Shown here one piece after another: positions 12,149-23,989 of a stretch of DNA of 64,000 bases. Made by a program: the position numbers and the translations under genes. Location of the stretch: the NCBI GenBank assembly GCA_963555705.1, contig OY743168.1, positions 22,698,139 to 22,762,138 on the forward strand, read 5' to 3'. The DNA comes from Ligustrum vulgare. Its lineage: Eukaryota; Streptophyta; Magnoliopsida; Lamiales; Oleaceae. The stretch's first letter is position 1; each line of letters begins with the position of its first letter. The notes under the pieces were generated by a model. The model was not told the DNA's origin. It saw only the letters and a list, made by a program, of their open reading frames with translations, and searched no databases.

Positions 12149-12682
12149 TGTAACGACCCAAAAATCTTGACATCCTTCATTGTCCATTATGACATAATAA
12201 AAGTGTTTTATAATTTATTTAATTATTTTGAAAGTTAATGCGAGAAAAATGAAATTTTTAATAAAATCAAAAGTTAAGATAAAAACGTGTTTAAAGGTCT
12301 ATCTTCCAAAAACTTGTTTGATCACTTCCGACTTTCTTTTATTATATTTGATATATGTATGAATAAGTTCTCGGAAGGATCTTCAAGAATGTGAAAATGC
12401 TTCTTTAGTTTGATCAATGGATAGTCCTCGACAAATTTTTAAAAGTTAGTACTTCATTGAACGACTAGGAAGAACAATTTTGAGTAGCCTACTTTGGTAG
12501 GACATAACTTCCTCCTCGATTATCCATTTCCTACATCGTAAAGTGCATATGAAAGTACATCGTGAGTACTTCAAAATAGTATCAAGAATTTAAGATTTTG
12601 ACTTTGTTTGCTGACTCGAATTTAAGTTCAAAATAATTGCAATGAAATTGGAAATTCTTGGAAGAAGCAGTCGAGGTGTACA
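12149..12682 (+). mobile_element. LTR-like segment, family C
   Basis: Starts TGTAACGACCC at 12149 and aligns by eye with the reverse complement of 1-550. The right end is not clear; it gives way near 12683 to sequence homologous to the start of PMD copy 1. No convincing TSD partner was found for the flank TTGAA (12144-12148). Confidence 0.5.
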
Positions 12683-14175
12683 TGGCCCCCTTTAGACTTA
12701 TTCTCTGAACTCCTTTATTGGGCCTCATTTTTGCATGTCAACAATTACCCCCCCCCCAATATGGCCAAATTAATATCAATTATTAATCTTGTGCCATGTT
12801 CATCATTTTATACTTTTCCCGTGACTTTTGAAATCCAAAAGGTGAAAAATCTCAATCATTCCTTTTGTTTGGTGTTGGCATTCTATATCCCAAAAGGCAC
12901 ATCATCACGTCGCAACATTACGCAAACCCTCTATAGCCCAAAAGGCACACCACCATGTCGCACCATTTCATCCACATTTTGCTTTTGTCATGTCGCCCAC
13001 GTCTTCCTTCCTCTATAAAGTACACTATCCACCTTCTTGTTTCATTACTCAAACATTCATACTCCCAAAATCTTTGAAAAAACTTACACTTTGCAAGAAT
13101 TGGCGACTTCAAAGAACCTTTTAGACAACTCTATAAGTTTCGAAGCTCTCCAACAACTTCTGGTCAAACCCTATGTAGACCCAACTTGTCTTTTACTAGG
13201 CAAACCTGAACTTCATGAGTTTTATTTAGGTCCAGCGTTTATTGATGTGGACTCTATTGGGCGAGCAGTTGTGGCCCAATTGTCTCTTTGTACTCAAGAA
13301 CCTTCTTTCTTGGACCCTTTCCCATTAAAGCCGATTCGCGACAAAGGAATTTGTATGATGAAACACAGCCCTACTAAAGCAAATTTTTAAGCTTTTAGAA
13401 ATTGCTACATGTCCACCAATTTATGATCTTGTGCTTTTTCCAACAACCCTGAGATTTTGGTCCTTCGAATACAATACTTTCAGTTTTCCACTTGTCCTAA
13501 TGTCCATCACTCTGAGGGATGTTGTAGCTTTAGTCAACCTTTCGCCTTTAAGTGACACCATCTTTCCTGCCATGTTGCTCGCTTCTGTTGCCTCCAAATA
13601 TGATAAGAAATTCACTGACTCCTATTCGAGAATGCAAGAACTTTATAATAATTCTGGTGCAAAACCTACCACTCAGAGCGTGTGGCCTTTCTTCAGGTCT
13701 GGCTTTGTAAGTATGTCCTTTGTGTGCCTAGTCTCAAACCTTCTATGGCTTATTTACCCATTGCACATGTACTAGCACATGACATGTCTTTAAATCTTTG
13801 TTCATTATTTTTGCTTCATTTTATAGAGGTATGACTTACCTTTAATTCCAACTGAGGACCAATGCATCTCCTACTATCAGTAGACCTCTCTGGCTCGCTC
13901 AATTGTGGTTGAGAACATATTTTCCATAGTTTGATGTCCTCTCAGCTCCCCTCGGTCTGCTAGTTGTTACGGGCTGTTTATCAATTAGCTGAGCCTTGTT
14001 GATATGTCAAATAGAGATGTCTTTACCTTCTTTTATAATTTGAACACAATTCCCACATTTTTTCTTTCTTTCTAAGCCCATCAAATCCCAATCTATGTGT
14101 ATCCTCCTCCCACCTTAAATGAGGTGAGTGTTGTTTTGCCCGTTTGGGCTTAGTATTTAGTTGGGCGAGAGTTGT

Positions 14176-15070
14176 TGATGAGAATCACGAGGGTCCAACT
14201 TCATTGCACGAAGCTGTTATCCACAATGTTGCAAGATCAAAGTTCAAGGAGTTTCACGACAGTGCATTCAAGCAAGATTCGAGGTCGAATCATTTTCAAG
14301 AGGGAGGGGATGATGAGAATCGGAAAAGTCAAACCTCAATGCACGTGCCCGTGGGACCCATGACGAGATCCGAAGTTGAAGAGGTTCAAGATTCGAGGCT
14401 AAACAATGTGAATAAATCAAGAAAAGAATCCGAGAATAAAGTTGGAGTCAAAAAGAAGAAGAAATTGGAATCAGCCAATTTCGGTCGACCGAAAATCATT
14501 CCGGTCGACCGAAACTCTGTAGAGGAATTTTGATCCAGCCTCAGTCACTTTCGGATGAGTGGCGGTCGACCGAAAGTCCAGTTTCGGTCGACCCAGAGAT
14601 CGACCGAAACACCTCATTTTTCAAAAAAACGGGGTTTTCTTGCAATTTCCACAAAAACGGGGTTTTTCTTGTAAATACCGAAATTGCACATTTTCTCCAT
14701 TTTGTACATTATATTCACATTTCTCTTCATTTGTAAAGGAACTTTGGATGTTAAGAAAATTGCTCTTGAGAGCTAGGTTTTGAAGACCCCCTTCTTGAGG
14801 TAAGGTTAAATCTCTTTGATCTTGTTATCTTCTTGGAATTTAATCAACTTTGCTTGAATATTATTATTCTTGTGTTGTTGTTTATTTCCGCCACCTTGGA
14901 ATTTGTTTATTTCTTTCCATTGGGCTAGGGTTTGTTAATCCTTGAACTTTGGGTTAGATTTAAACTTGGGTTAAGGTGTTTATCCATTTATTTACCACTT
15001 TAGCTTTCTTGGGTTGGTATTAAAATTGTTATGGAAATTTTCGATCAACGCACCGAAGGGGTTCGCATCA
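14176..15070 (+). mobile_element. Solo LTR, family B, nested in PMD copy 2
   Basis: TG to CA, 895 bp, with a perfect 5-bp TSD GTTGT (14171-14175 and 15071-15075). Termini match the minus-strand copy at 7578-8371. The short ORF 14144-14533 crosses the insertion boundary and is not a gene. Confidence 0.9.
14479..14610 (+). repeat. Palindrome cluster GGTCGACC in family B LTR
   Basis: Perfect TTTCGGTCGACCGAAA at 14479-14494, CGGTCGACCG at 14502-14511 and 14563-14572, TTTCGGTCGACC at 14582-14593 and a half copy GATCGACCGAAA near 14598. The 16-mer is identical to the one in the family A LTR at 4836-4851. Confidence 0.88.
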
Positions 15071-15949
15071 GTTGTTCAATGATATTCTGAGAGCCCATTT
15101 GGTCCACGGAAAGTTTTTGATTTTTATGATTTTTTTTTGTTTTTTGTTTTTTTATGGATGTGTGGTTTAGATTGATTTGAAAAGTAAAAAATTGTTGGCT
15201 TGACTAAGGATGGATGCTTGAGATTGAGATTGAGTTTGAAATTTTTGGTAAAAATTCTTGATGGATCAAACGGGCTCTAAATGGAACAGTCGCCAAGGTA
15301 GGGCTTGAAATTTATGCTCCCTAGTTTTTTGCTCGTCAACTTGGTTTTGGCCATACTTGGCCTATCACTCTCTGCTATTCCAAAAGTCTCAAAGAGCATT
15401 TTCATAATATTAATAAGGTAGAGGCATAGGCCATTGATAGTCGAAATGCTTTTTTGACAAATAGTTTTTCTTTGGCTCCTTTTAATCCTACCTCTGCTGA
15501 TCATACTCTTTTCAAGCAATTTTGACCGTATGTGAAACATAGGTTGTTTGCTACCAATGTCAACTACGTTTTTCACTTGCTTGAGAAGCCAGGAACTTCT
15601 AAAACCTCTATTTCCTCCATTTCTGGTCCTATTCTTGTCGTGTCTATATCTTCTAGACGTCCTACTTCTCCTACAAAGTCCCCACCTGCTCATGCTAAAC
15701 GTTCTGCAGTGGCATCTCCTCTATCCAGTTCCCACTTTCTCAAATTGGATCTACCAAAGATGCTTCTAGCCGTAAACGGCAAGCTTCAGATCCATCAAAG
15801 CAATCTGACGACGACGACGTTGCTCCTCTCATCATCAGGAAGAAGGTATTTCAAGTATACAGTCTTTTGTTTACTCATCTGATAAGATTTTTATGAAAAA
15901 TCCTAGTATGTTAATGTTTTACCTGTATTTTTTTACTTAACTAAATTTA

Positions 15950-16878
15950 TTTTAGAAACCATACAGACAACTATAGGTCGCAAATAAGCCATCAGTTTTG
16001 TACATGTGAAATACAAAGCAAGACATAATTTCTCAATAGCAGAATAATTACATTCACATTTTGTTAATTGTCTGCTAAGTTATCATATCCCCCTATCTTC
16101 ACCAAATTGGTATTCTTGAGTGACCATTCTAGCTATTGATTCTTGTTTAGCCGATATGTACACCTTCATTGGCCATCCTTGGAAAGGTTAAACTAGCACC
16201 GGTGGACTTGACAGATATGCCTTTAGGCTATCAAAAACCTTTTGATGTTTTTCATTCTAGACGAATTCGTCATGATTTTTTTACCTTTAAAAGATGCAAA
16301 AGTTTTGTTCGCCCTCTTTGCTAAGCATTTGGCTAATAGATGTTGGACGATCTTCTCCTTCATCACCAATGTTCACCTTTATTAAAGGATTTTGTGCTTG
16401 AGTATGCCCGGGTTTCGTATTCTTGTCACTTTGTCGTCTAGAATCTTTGCAGAGATCAAATCTTCTAAAAAATCCACCTTGTTAATTTCTCGTCCAATAT
16501 TCTGCTCCAACTCGAACACTGCTAATATGTTCTTTAATGTCATCAATGCTTCTTCCTCTTTCATTTTTTCCTTACATTCTTTATTGTAAACTATTAATTT
16601 GGCTTTGAAGGTTTGAATATTGGTCAGATTCCTTTGCTGCGACAATTCATTAGAGTTACTTGATTATCTTTTTGCCAATTACCGGCTCTTCAAGGGCCAC
16701 TGTGTTTGGCCTTATTTGATTGAATATTTCAGTAAGTGCATCTATTGAAAATGGCTCTTCGCTTTGTACGACGATCTGAGTTTCTTCTCCAACTTGAACT
16801 ACTCTGACAGGTCCATAATTTCCTTCATACATGAATCTTTATATTGAGTTTGCTTCTGTAACAAAGGGTGCTTATTGG
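15950..16878 (-). pseudogene. Ty3/gypsy Tat-type pol relic, copy 2 (RT deleted)
   Basis: Minus strand. From the right: linker sequence similar to copy 1 (open stretch 16645-16382, Lys/Glu-rich, KVDFLED matching KVDCLEK of copy 1), then the start of the RT lead-in near 16360-16320, then a jump straight to the RT-RNase H tether (a PPVL block followed by FQGWPMKVYISAKQES at about 16195-16135) and first RNase H (15960-16060). The whole RT core is missing, so an internal deletion occurred. The right end is cut by an LTR near 16879. Confidence 0.7.
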
Positions 16879-18204
16879 TGTGAATATCGCAAGTATACGA
16901 TATCGCTAACAAGTAGTAAAAGTGGACTTTTGAGCCAAGGTTGTCGATCCCACGAGGACTATTTATTTGTTATCGATTTACTTTGATTCAATAGAATTTC
17001 TAAACTAAAACAAAAAAACTAACTAAGAAAATTAAATACCAAACAATCCAAAAACGACAATAAAATTGAGAATAAATGAAGTAAACAATGCAATTAAAAT
17101 GAAAATAGAAAATTAACCTAAAAACAATAAATAAAAGCAAGAACAAATTGGTGGGATTTCTAGCAATTGAATGAATATCGGGACTAACGATTTCGAAATA
17201 ACGTTCTAACTTAATTTCTCATCTCAAGTTGTTTTCTAAAATTGTATTTGGTCGAATTCACGCATATATCTAATTTACCTCTCTCGAGTTCAAATTAGAC
17301 CTATTTAACTAAGTCAACCATGTATCTCTACAGCGGGTCAAAGTTCTCCTTAGCTAAATGCATTAAATTTCCTAAGAACTCATAATTGACCACATGCAAC
17401 CACAAATTCATATCTCTATCTTTTTGTTGAAATTGTCGAATTTTATTACGTGATCTAATTGTTAACTCACCTCTCGAATTATGAAAACAACCATTAAATC
17501 ATGAATTAGTGATCAAACAATTCAAGCATTAAACGCAATAATAAAATCAATACATGAAATTAAAGCACCAACTTGAGAATCAAAATTAAACTAAAAACAT
17601 TAAATCTAAATCGTTAATCCCGATTATAAAATTTAGCTACTCATGTTCCTGAAATAAAAAGCAATAAATAATATAAACAAAATCCGGAGTTTGAAGAATT
17701 GAAGAATTAGCATCGCCTTGTTCTTACACCACCAAAATCTGCCGAGCTATGACCTTTACTGCCCAATCGTGCAGCCTCTTTCTGTTTGTAAATCTCCCAG
17801 CCATTTTTCCCAAAGCTGCTCCTTTAATTCCTCTAATTCAGCCCAATTAAACTCTCGCCCAGCAGGTTGTCTTTTCTCTACACAATCCGCCAACTTTCTT
17901 TTCTTTTTCTTGTTGTGCATAGTCGACCAACCACTTCTCCAAGCAGCCTCCTTTTATTTTTGTTGCCAGCTACCACAAACCAACCTCAATTCTTGTCTCC
18001 AAATAATACTCCCAAGCTGCGCAACTTTTCTTCGCACAGACCACCAACGGACCTCTCTATCCGTCCACTCAAGCACAAACCTAAGGAATTCTCTCCAATA
18101 ATCTGTCCACCAGCTCCTCCTTTTTTCCACACTCGGCTGACCTAATTTTTTCCTACCACCAGCTGCTTCGTTTTTCTTTTCAGCAATAATGTATATATAA
18201 ATAT

Positions 18205-18288
18205 GGGAAAATTACATGCATCCCTACATTTTAAGATCACTTTGTAATAGTAAGTTGATGAATTTTACATTTTTAAAAATCAGGTGTC
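18205..18288 (+). repeat. Left terminal inverted repeat of the 5.87-kb Mutator-like element
   Basis: Begins GGGAAAATTACAT and reaches AATCAGGT at 18278-18285. Its reverse complement aligns with 23990-24071 at both the outer end and this inner landmark; the middle has diverged. Confidence 0.75.
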
Positions 18289-18359
18289 AATTAACCAAAT
18301 TAAATATTTTATAATTAATTAACCACTAACTCTCTCTACCAACCAGACATCCCAATTCC

Positions 18360-19060
18360 CACCCGGCGCACCTCTCTCTCTCTCTCTCTCTAGTGCTCCA
18401 AGCATCTGCATAGTTCTGTGCGGTGGAAGTGATGGTGTTGAGATGGGAGACCGGTGATAGGTGATGGCGCTTGTAGGTAATGCCTTCGTGGTGGTGGTGA
18501 GGTGTTACAGTGGCGGCGAATTGGTGATGGATATAAGGCCATGTTTTCGATTGCATTAGTGAATCTTGGGTGGTGTTTAGTGGCGATGTGGTGGCTGTAG
18601 GTGGTTGTGGAAGTCATGGTGTTTAGACCGATGTAGGTGGTGATGTGCTTGAAGTAGCGGCGGGGCGGTGGTTATCAAAAATAACATCTATTCTTCCTCA
18701 AAAATAACTCTCCCATACACGACCATCGTCTCTCACTATCAAACTTAAAAAACTGGTGGCGGGAGGTGGTGATATTTGTGATCAATGGAGATGAAGTCAC
18801 GAAACTGCGACACCTCCTGTGCATATCGCGCCTCTTCCGTGGTGGTCGAATAGGTGTGGCGATTTGCGGTCTTGCAGTTGTGGGCGTTCAGTGGTCGCTG
18901 CAGCTTCGATGGTGTGTATGCAGGTGCGGTGGTTATGCAGTTCAGGTCATGGTGAAGTGAGGTGGCCGGATGAGGAGGGGGGGGGGCGGCGGCGGCGGTG
19001 TGGCGGTAATTTAGCAAAACCCTAGCTTGAATCCGGTTTTGGGGACAAGGACTTGAGGTT
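18360..19060. other. GC-rich possibly captured segment
   Basis: A (CT)n run near 18370-18392 is followed by GGTGGTG-rich sequence and a poly-G/GGC run near 18976-18995. Base composition differs sharply from the AT-rich flanks. Short ORFs on both strands have no recognisable domain. Mutator-like elements often carry captured genomic fragments, so this may be one, but I cannot name a source gene. Confidence 0.35.
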
Positions 19061-20398
19061 GTAAATTAAGTGATTTCGGGGACTTAAGGTGCAATTTTTC
19101 CATATTTTTGTTTTTGCGCTTCATTGCCTCAAAGTTTATTAAGAAATTAAAGTTGATCTTGATATTATGAAACTCATAATTAAATTTCCTAAAATTATAA
19201 AATTTGATATGGGACTAAATTAGGTAAATGTGATTAAAATATTGACTAATTGTGATTTTGTGTGACTTGTGACGAGTATGGAATGTGACCAGTTATTAGG
19301 TAAATGTAACTAAAATATTGACTAATTGTGACTTTGTGCGACATGTGATGAGTGCGAAATGTGACCAAAAAATGAGTAAATTGCGACCAATAAATAAATA
19401 ATCCATGATCAATTATGGATGATTGTAACAAAAATATTGACTAATCGTGACCAAGAAAATGAATAAGTTGTGATCAATAAATAAATAATATATGACCAAT
19501 TATGGATGATTGTGACCAATTATATTAGAAATTGTGACAAACTGTGACTTTGTATGATCATGGAAATAGAACGTGATGTGGCCTACAATTGTGTTGACTA
19601 TGACTATGTGTGACCAAATGATGACTTTGTATGAGCAAACTGTGACCCTTGTGTGACCGGACTGTAACATTGTGTGATCGAACTGTGACCTTACGTGACC
19701 AAACTGCGACTTTACATGATCGAACTGTGACCGTGTTTGACCAAACTATGACTTTATGTGACCAACTGTGACTTTGCGAATGAGGTGGGGTGGTTTGGAA
19801 GTGAATTTTGCAACTAAATTTGTAATTGTGATTGAAATGTGACTTTGTACAACAAATTGTGACTCGTTGGGGGGTGGGATTGGAGTGAAATCTGTAACTA
19901 AATTTGTAATTGTAACTGAATTGTGACTTTGTGTGACCAACTATGACTTTGCAAGTGGTGGGGGTGAGGTGGGTGAAATTTGTAACTAAAATTGTAATTA
20001 TGACCAAATTGTGACTTTGTGTGACCAACCGTGACTTTACTAGTTAGTTGGTTGGGGTGGGGTGGGGCTGAGGTGGGATGAATTTTGCAACGAAATTTGT
20101 AATTGTGATTGAACTGTAACTTTGTGGGTCTGAGTGGGTTTGGGTGGGGTGGGATGGGATGGGGTGGGGGACGGGGCGAAATTTGTTACGAATTTTATAA
20201 TTGTGACTTTGTGTAACTAACTGTGATTTTATGGAGGTTGGTTGGGGGTGGGGGTGGGGGTGGGGGCGGGGGTGAGGGTGAGGGTGATTGTGAGATTTGC
20301 GACCAAAGTTGTAATTGTGACTATAATTGATTCTGTGTGACCAACTGTGAATTTGTGGGTGAGATGTAGGCAGGGCGGGGCAAAATTTGTTACTAAGC

Positions 20399-20562
20399 CA
20401 CTTTTTGTTTGGTTTAAAATTTAGTTAAAATCTCAAGTCAAAATCAATAATTAATTTTAGTCACACAATTATGGGTCCCAAGCTTTCCAACCACACATCT
20501 CATCCATTTTTATCAAAATCTACTAAAAAATCAGGTTTTATTCTATACCAAACAGAGGCTAA
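20399..20562. mobile_element. MITE inserted in the minisatellite
   Basis: Starts near GTTTGGTTTAAAAT and ends near ATACCAAACAGAGGC, giving inverted termini around TTTGGTAT/ACCAAAC. A related sequence lies at about 41447-41590, with matching internal stretches (AATAATTAATTTTA and CTACTAAAAAATC/CTACCAAAAATC). No TSD was established. Confidence 0.55.
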
Positions 20563-20902
20563 ATTTGTAATTGTGACTTTGTTGGGGTGGGATGGATTGT
20601 GTGAGGGTGGAGAGTTAAGTTTGCAATTAAATTTGTATATGTGACCAAATTGAACTTTGTGATAACTGTGACTTTATGGGTTGGGTGGGGTGGGGTGGAG
20701 AGTTAAATTTGCAATTAAATTTGTATATGTAACCAAATTGTGACTTTGTGAGTGGGGTGGAATATGGAGTTGGGATGGAGGTCAGGGTGGGTGGGGTGTA
20801 GGGATGGGATGGAAATATTAAGTGTGGGTGGTGTTTAGGTAAAAAATTATATTACCAATATAATAGATCATCATCATCATCATCATCGTCATCATCATCA
20901 AT

Positions 20903-20991
20903 ACCTGATTTTTTTAAAAAAAAATCTCAAGTTTGATAACTTTAAAAACTGATAGTTATAGATTTATACTTTATAGTTATGTACTTTTCTC
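20903..20991. repeat. Internal copy of the right TIR
   Basis: Reads ACCTGATTTTTTT to TATGTACTTTTCTC and aligns with the right TIR at 23992-24071 in the same orientation. An (ATC)n microsatellite lies just before it (20870-20900). It suggests the element was extended from a shorter ancestor or that two related elements fused. Confidence 0.65.
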
Positions 20992-22095
20992 TAATTGTAA
21001 CATAGCAACATGAGCCCCCACCCATATCACTAAGTAGAGATCAGCATTTGGTGCAAAACCATCAAAATTGTGCAAACCGAACTGTGACCCTGTGTAACCA
21101 AACTGCGACATTGTGTGATCAAAATGTGACTTTTGTGCGATCAAAATGTGACTTTATGGGGGTTTGTGGGGGTGGGGTGGGGTGGGGTGGGGTGATATAT
21201 TGTGATCGATTATAGGTGATTGTGACTATTTTTTAGGTAAATGTCATCAAAATATTGACTAATTGTGACTTTGTGCGACTTGTGACGAGTAAGGGATGTG
21301 ACCAATTATTAGGTAAATGTGACTAAAATATTGATTAATTGCGATCAATTGTGACTTTGTGTGACCATTTGATGATGATGTGATGTGACCTACAGTTGTG
21401 TTAAATATGACTTTGTGTGATCGAAATGTGACTTTTTGTGAGCGAATTGTAACCTCCCGCGATCGAAATTTGACTTTATATGATCTAACTGTGACCTTGT
21501 GTGATCGAATTGTAATCTCGTATGATCGAACTGTGGCCTTATGCAATCGAACTGTGACTTTATGTGACCCAACTGTGACCTCGTGTGATCGAACTGTGAC
21601 CTTATGTGATCGAATTGTGACTTTATGTAAGCGAATTGTGACCTCGTGTGACTGGACTGCGACCTTGTGTGACCAAACTGTGACCTTGTGTGACCAATTG
21701 TGACCTAACTGTGACTTTGTGTGATGGAACCGTAACCTTGTGTGATCATCTGTGACTTTTTGTGACCAACTGTGACTTGGTGTGACCATTGGACGAGGAC
21801 GTGATGTGACCTACAATTGTGTCAAATATGACTATGTGTGACCGAAGTGTGACTTTGTAAGAACGAAGTGTGACTTTATGTGATCAACCTGTGACCACGT
21901 GTGATCTAACCGTGACCTCGTTTGACCTAATTGTGACCTCCTGTGACCACGTTTGACCAAACTGCGACTTTGTGTGATCGAACTTTGACCTTATGTGACC
22001 AACTGTGACTTTGGAGGGGTGATATTTTACAACTAAATTTGTAATTGTGACTCTGTGTGACTTAACTGCGATCTCTTGTCAACTTACGTGACTGA

Positions 22096-23880
22096 CTGTG
22101 ATTTTGGGGGTGGGGATGGTGGGGTAGAGGTCGGGGTGAGGCTAGAAAAAGTAGAAGAAATCATTTTTTTGTGGTGAGGTAGGGTCGAAGTGGGTGGGTC
22201 GGTGGGGGGGGGGGGGATCGAGGTTGAAAAAGTAGAAGAAAAAAATCATTTTTTTGTGGGTGGGGGTAGGGTAGGGTGGGTCAGGGTGGGGAAAAGTAGA
22301 AGAAAAAAATCATTTTTTTGGAGTGGGGTGGGTGGGTGCGTGGGTGGGGTGGGGTGGGATGAGATGAGGTGGTTGGGGTGAAGTGTGAAAAAATAGAAGA
22401 AAAACAATTTTTTGATGGGGTATGGTGGGTGGCGGGGTGCGGTCCGGTGTGATGGGGTGGGGTGTGGCGGTTGGGGGGAAGTGTAAAAAAATAGAAGAAA
22501 AATTATTTTTGGATGGAGTGGAGGTGGTTGGGAGGGGTGTAAAAAATAAAAGAAAAATTATTTTTGGATGGGGGTATGGTGGGATAGGATGGGGCGGTTG
22601 AGGTGAAGTGTGAAAAAATAGAAGAAAAATCATTTTTGGGTGGGGTGGGGTGGGGTTGCTAGGGTGGGGTCTGGTGGGGTTGTTAGGGTGGGGTGTGAAA
22701 ATATAGAAGAAAAATCATATTTTGGTGGGGTAGGATGTGGTGGGGGTGGGTAGGTGGGTGTCGAGGTAGGGTCGGGGCGGGGGTGGGGTGGGTAGGGAAG
22801 TGAAAAATTAGGAGAAAAAATTAATTTTGGGTGGGGTGGGGTTGGGGATTAGTGGAAAAGTAGTAAAAAAAAATCATTTTGGGTGATGTGGGTTGGGGTA
22901 GGGTCTGGGGTAAGGCTGATGGGGGAGTCGAAAATTAGTGCAAAAAAATTAAATTTGGGTGGGGTGGGTGGGGTTGGTGTAGGTGGCGGGGTAAGATATG
23001 GTAGGGTCTACGCGAGTTGTGGAAAAGTAGTAGAAAAAAATCATTTTGAGTGAGGTGCGGGTGGGATAGGGTGGGGTGGGACTAGGGGTGGGTGGGTTGG
23101 GTTTGGGACCAGTGGGGTGGGGTGGGATGGGACGGGTGGGTGGGTGGGTGTTTGAGATAAGAAACAAATAGAAGTAAAATTATTTTTGTGGTGTGGTTTG
23201 GTAGGGGTGGGTGGGTGAGTGGGGGTGGGGTGGACTGGGTTGGGATTGGGGAGGGGAGGGGTGGGGTGGGGTGGATAAGTTGGTGTCGGGGGTGGGGGTG
23301 AGTGTGAAAAAGTAGAAGGAAAAAATTCATTTATTGATTTGAGGTGGGGTGTGTGAGTGGGGGTTAGTGGGGTGGGGTTGGGGAGGGGTGCGATGGGGTG
23401 GGGTGGATAAGTTGGTGTCGGGGTTCGGGGGTGAGTGTGAAAAAGTAGAAGGAAAAAATTCATTTATTGAGTTGAGGTGAGGTGGGTGGGTCGTGGATGG
23501 GGTGGGTGGGATAGGGGTGGGGTGGGGTGGGGTGGGTTGACGGGGTGGGGTGAGGTGAGTGCGGGGTTGAGTTGGATTGGGTTGGGATAGAGTGGTGGGT
23601 GGGTGTGATGGGATGGGACTAGTGGGTGGGTGGGTGGGGGGAGAAAAAAAATAGAAGTAACATCATTCTTGTGGTGTGGTGTGGTGGGGTGGGGTGGGGT
23701 TGGTGGGTGAGTGAGTGGTGGCGGGGTCGTTGGGTGCGTGGGTGGGTGGGGTTGGGGAGGAGTGTTGTGTGGGGTGGGTAAGGTAGTGTTGGGGGTGGGG
23801 GTGAGTGTGGAAAAGTATAAGGAAAAAAGTTATTTTATGGGGTGGGGTGGGGTGGGGTGGGTGGAGGGTTAGATTGGGAT
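22096..23880 (+). repeat. G-rich strand-asymmetric array
   Basis: Alternates GGTGGGGTGGGG-type blocks with AGTAGAAGAAAAAAATCATTTTT-type spacers at roughly 55-200 bp intervals (spacers near 22150, 22231, 22299, 22394, 22493, 22620, 22705, 23025, 23312, 23446 and 23815). Almost all guanines are on the plus strand and many blocks hold four or more G-runs, so G-quadruplex potential is high. Pro/His/Thr-rich minus-strand ORFs are by-products of the repeat. Confidence 0.85.
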
Positions 23881-23989
23881 GGAGTGGTTGTGGATTAGAT
23901 ATTGTTTTTATTTTATTATTTAATATTATACCTTTCTTTGTCAACTCATTATAATTATTATAATATCGTATTAATTAATTAACATATTA

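Larger units (their letters stand above)
12683..15900 (+). pseudogene. Plant mobile domain (PMD) protein relic, copy 2
   Basis: Better preserved than copy 1. An open stretch at 13037-13390 (117 codons) reads as the N-terminal segment, and 13431-13775 contains LRFWSFEYNTFSFPL followed by MSITLRDVVALVNLSPL and DTIFPAML, the characteristic PMD core. The gene is interrupted by the family B solo LTR (14176-15070, TSD GTTGT). It resumes after about 15280 with sequence homologous to 2240-2700, with Ser/Pro-rich residues at 15600-15850. As in copy 1 it is antisense to the adjacent Tat pol relic (15950-16878). It has frameshifts, so it is not functional. Confidence 0.65.
19230..22095. repeat. 21-bp minisatellite based on TGTGACC
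   Basis: The motif TGTGATCGAACTGTGACCTTA and variants recur with a 21-bp period, most regularly at 21404-21740 (about 16 units) and 19600-19760 (about 8 units); elsewhere the TGTGACC word is spread less regularly. Because 21 is a multiple of 3, long frames stay open on both strands (minus 21789-21259, plus 21398-21703) as heptapeptide repeats. I treat these as by-products of the repeat. Confidence 0.85.

Noticed and set aside
12149..12456. A 308-bp complete family C LTR ended by TTGAA at 12457
   Set aside because: Homology to the copy at 1-550 continues past 12456, so the matching TTGAA is probably chance.
21259..21789. A 176-codon ORF of repeated VTVRSHK units as a protein gene
   Set aside because: The 21-bp repeat period keeps frames open on both strands automatically; no start context or promoter is seen.
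22310..23944. Several Pro/His/Thr-rich minus-strand ORFs resembling extensin-like proteins
   Set aside because: They are the complement of the G-rich array; the composition explains the proline and the frames shift between units.
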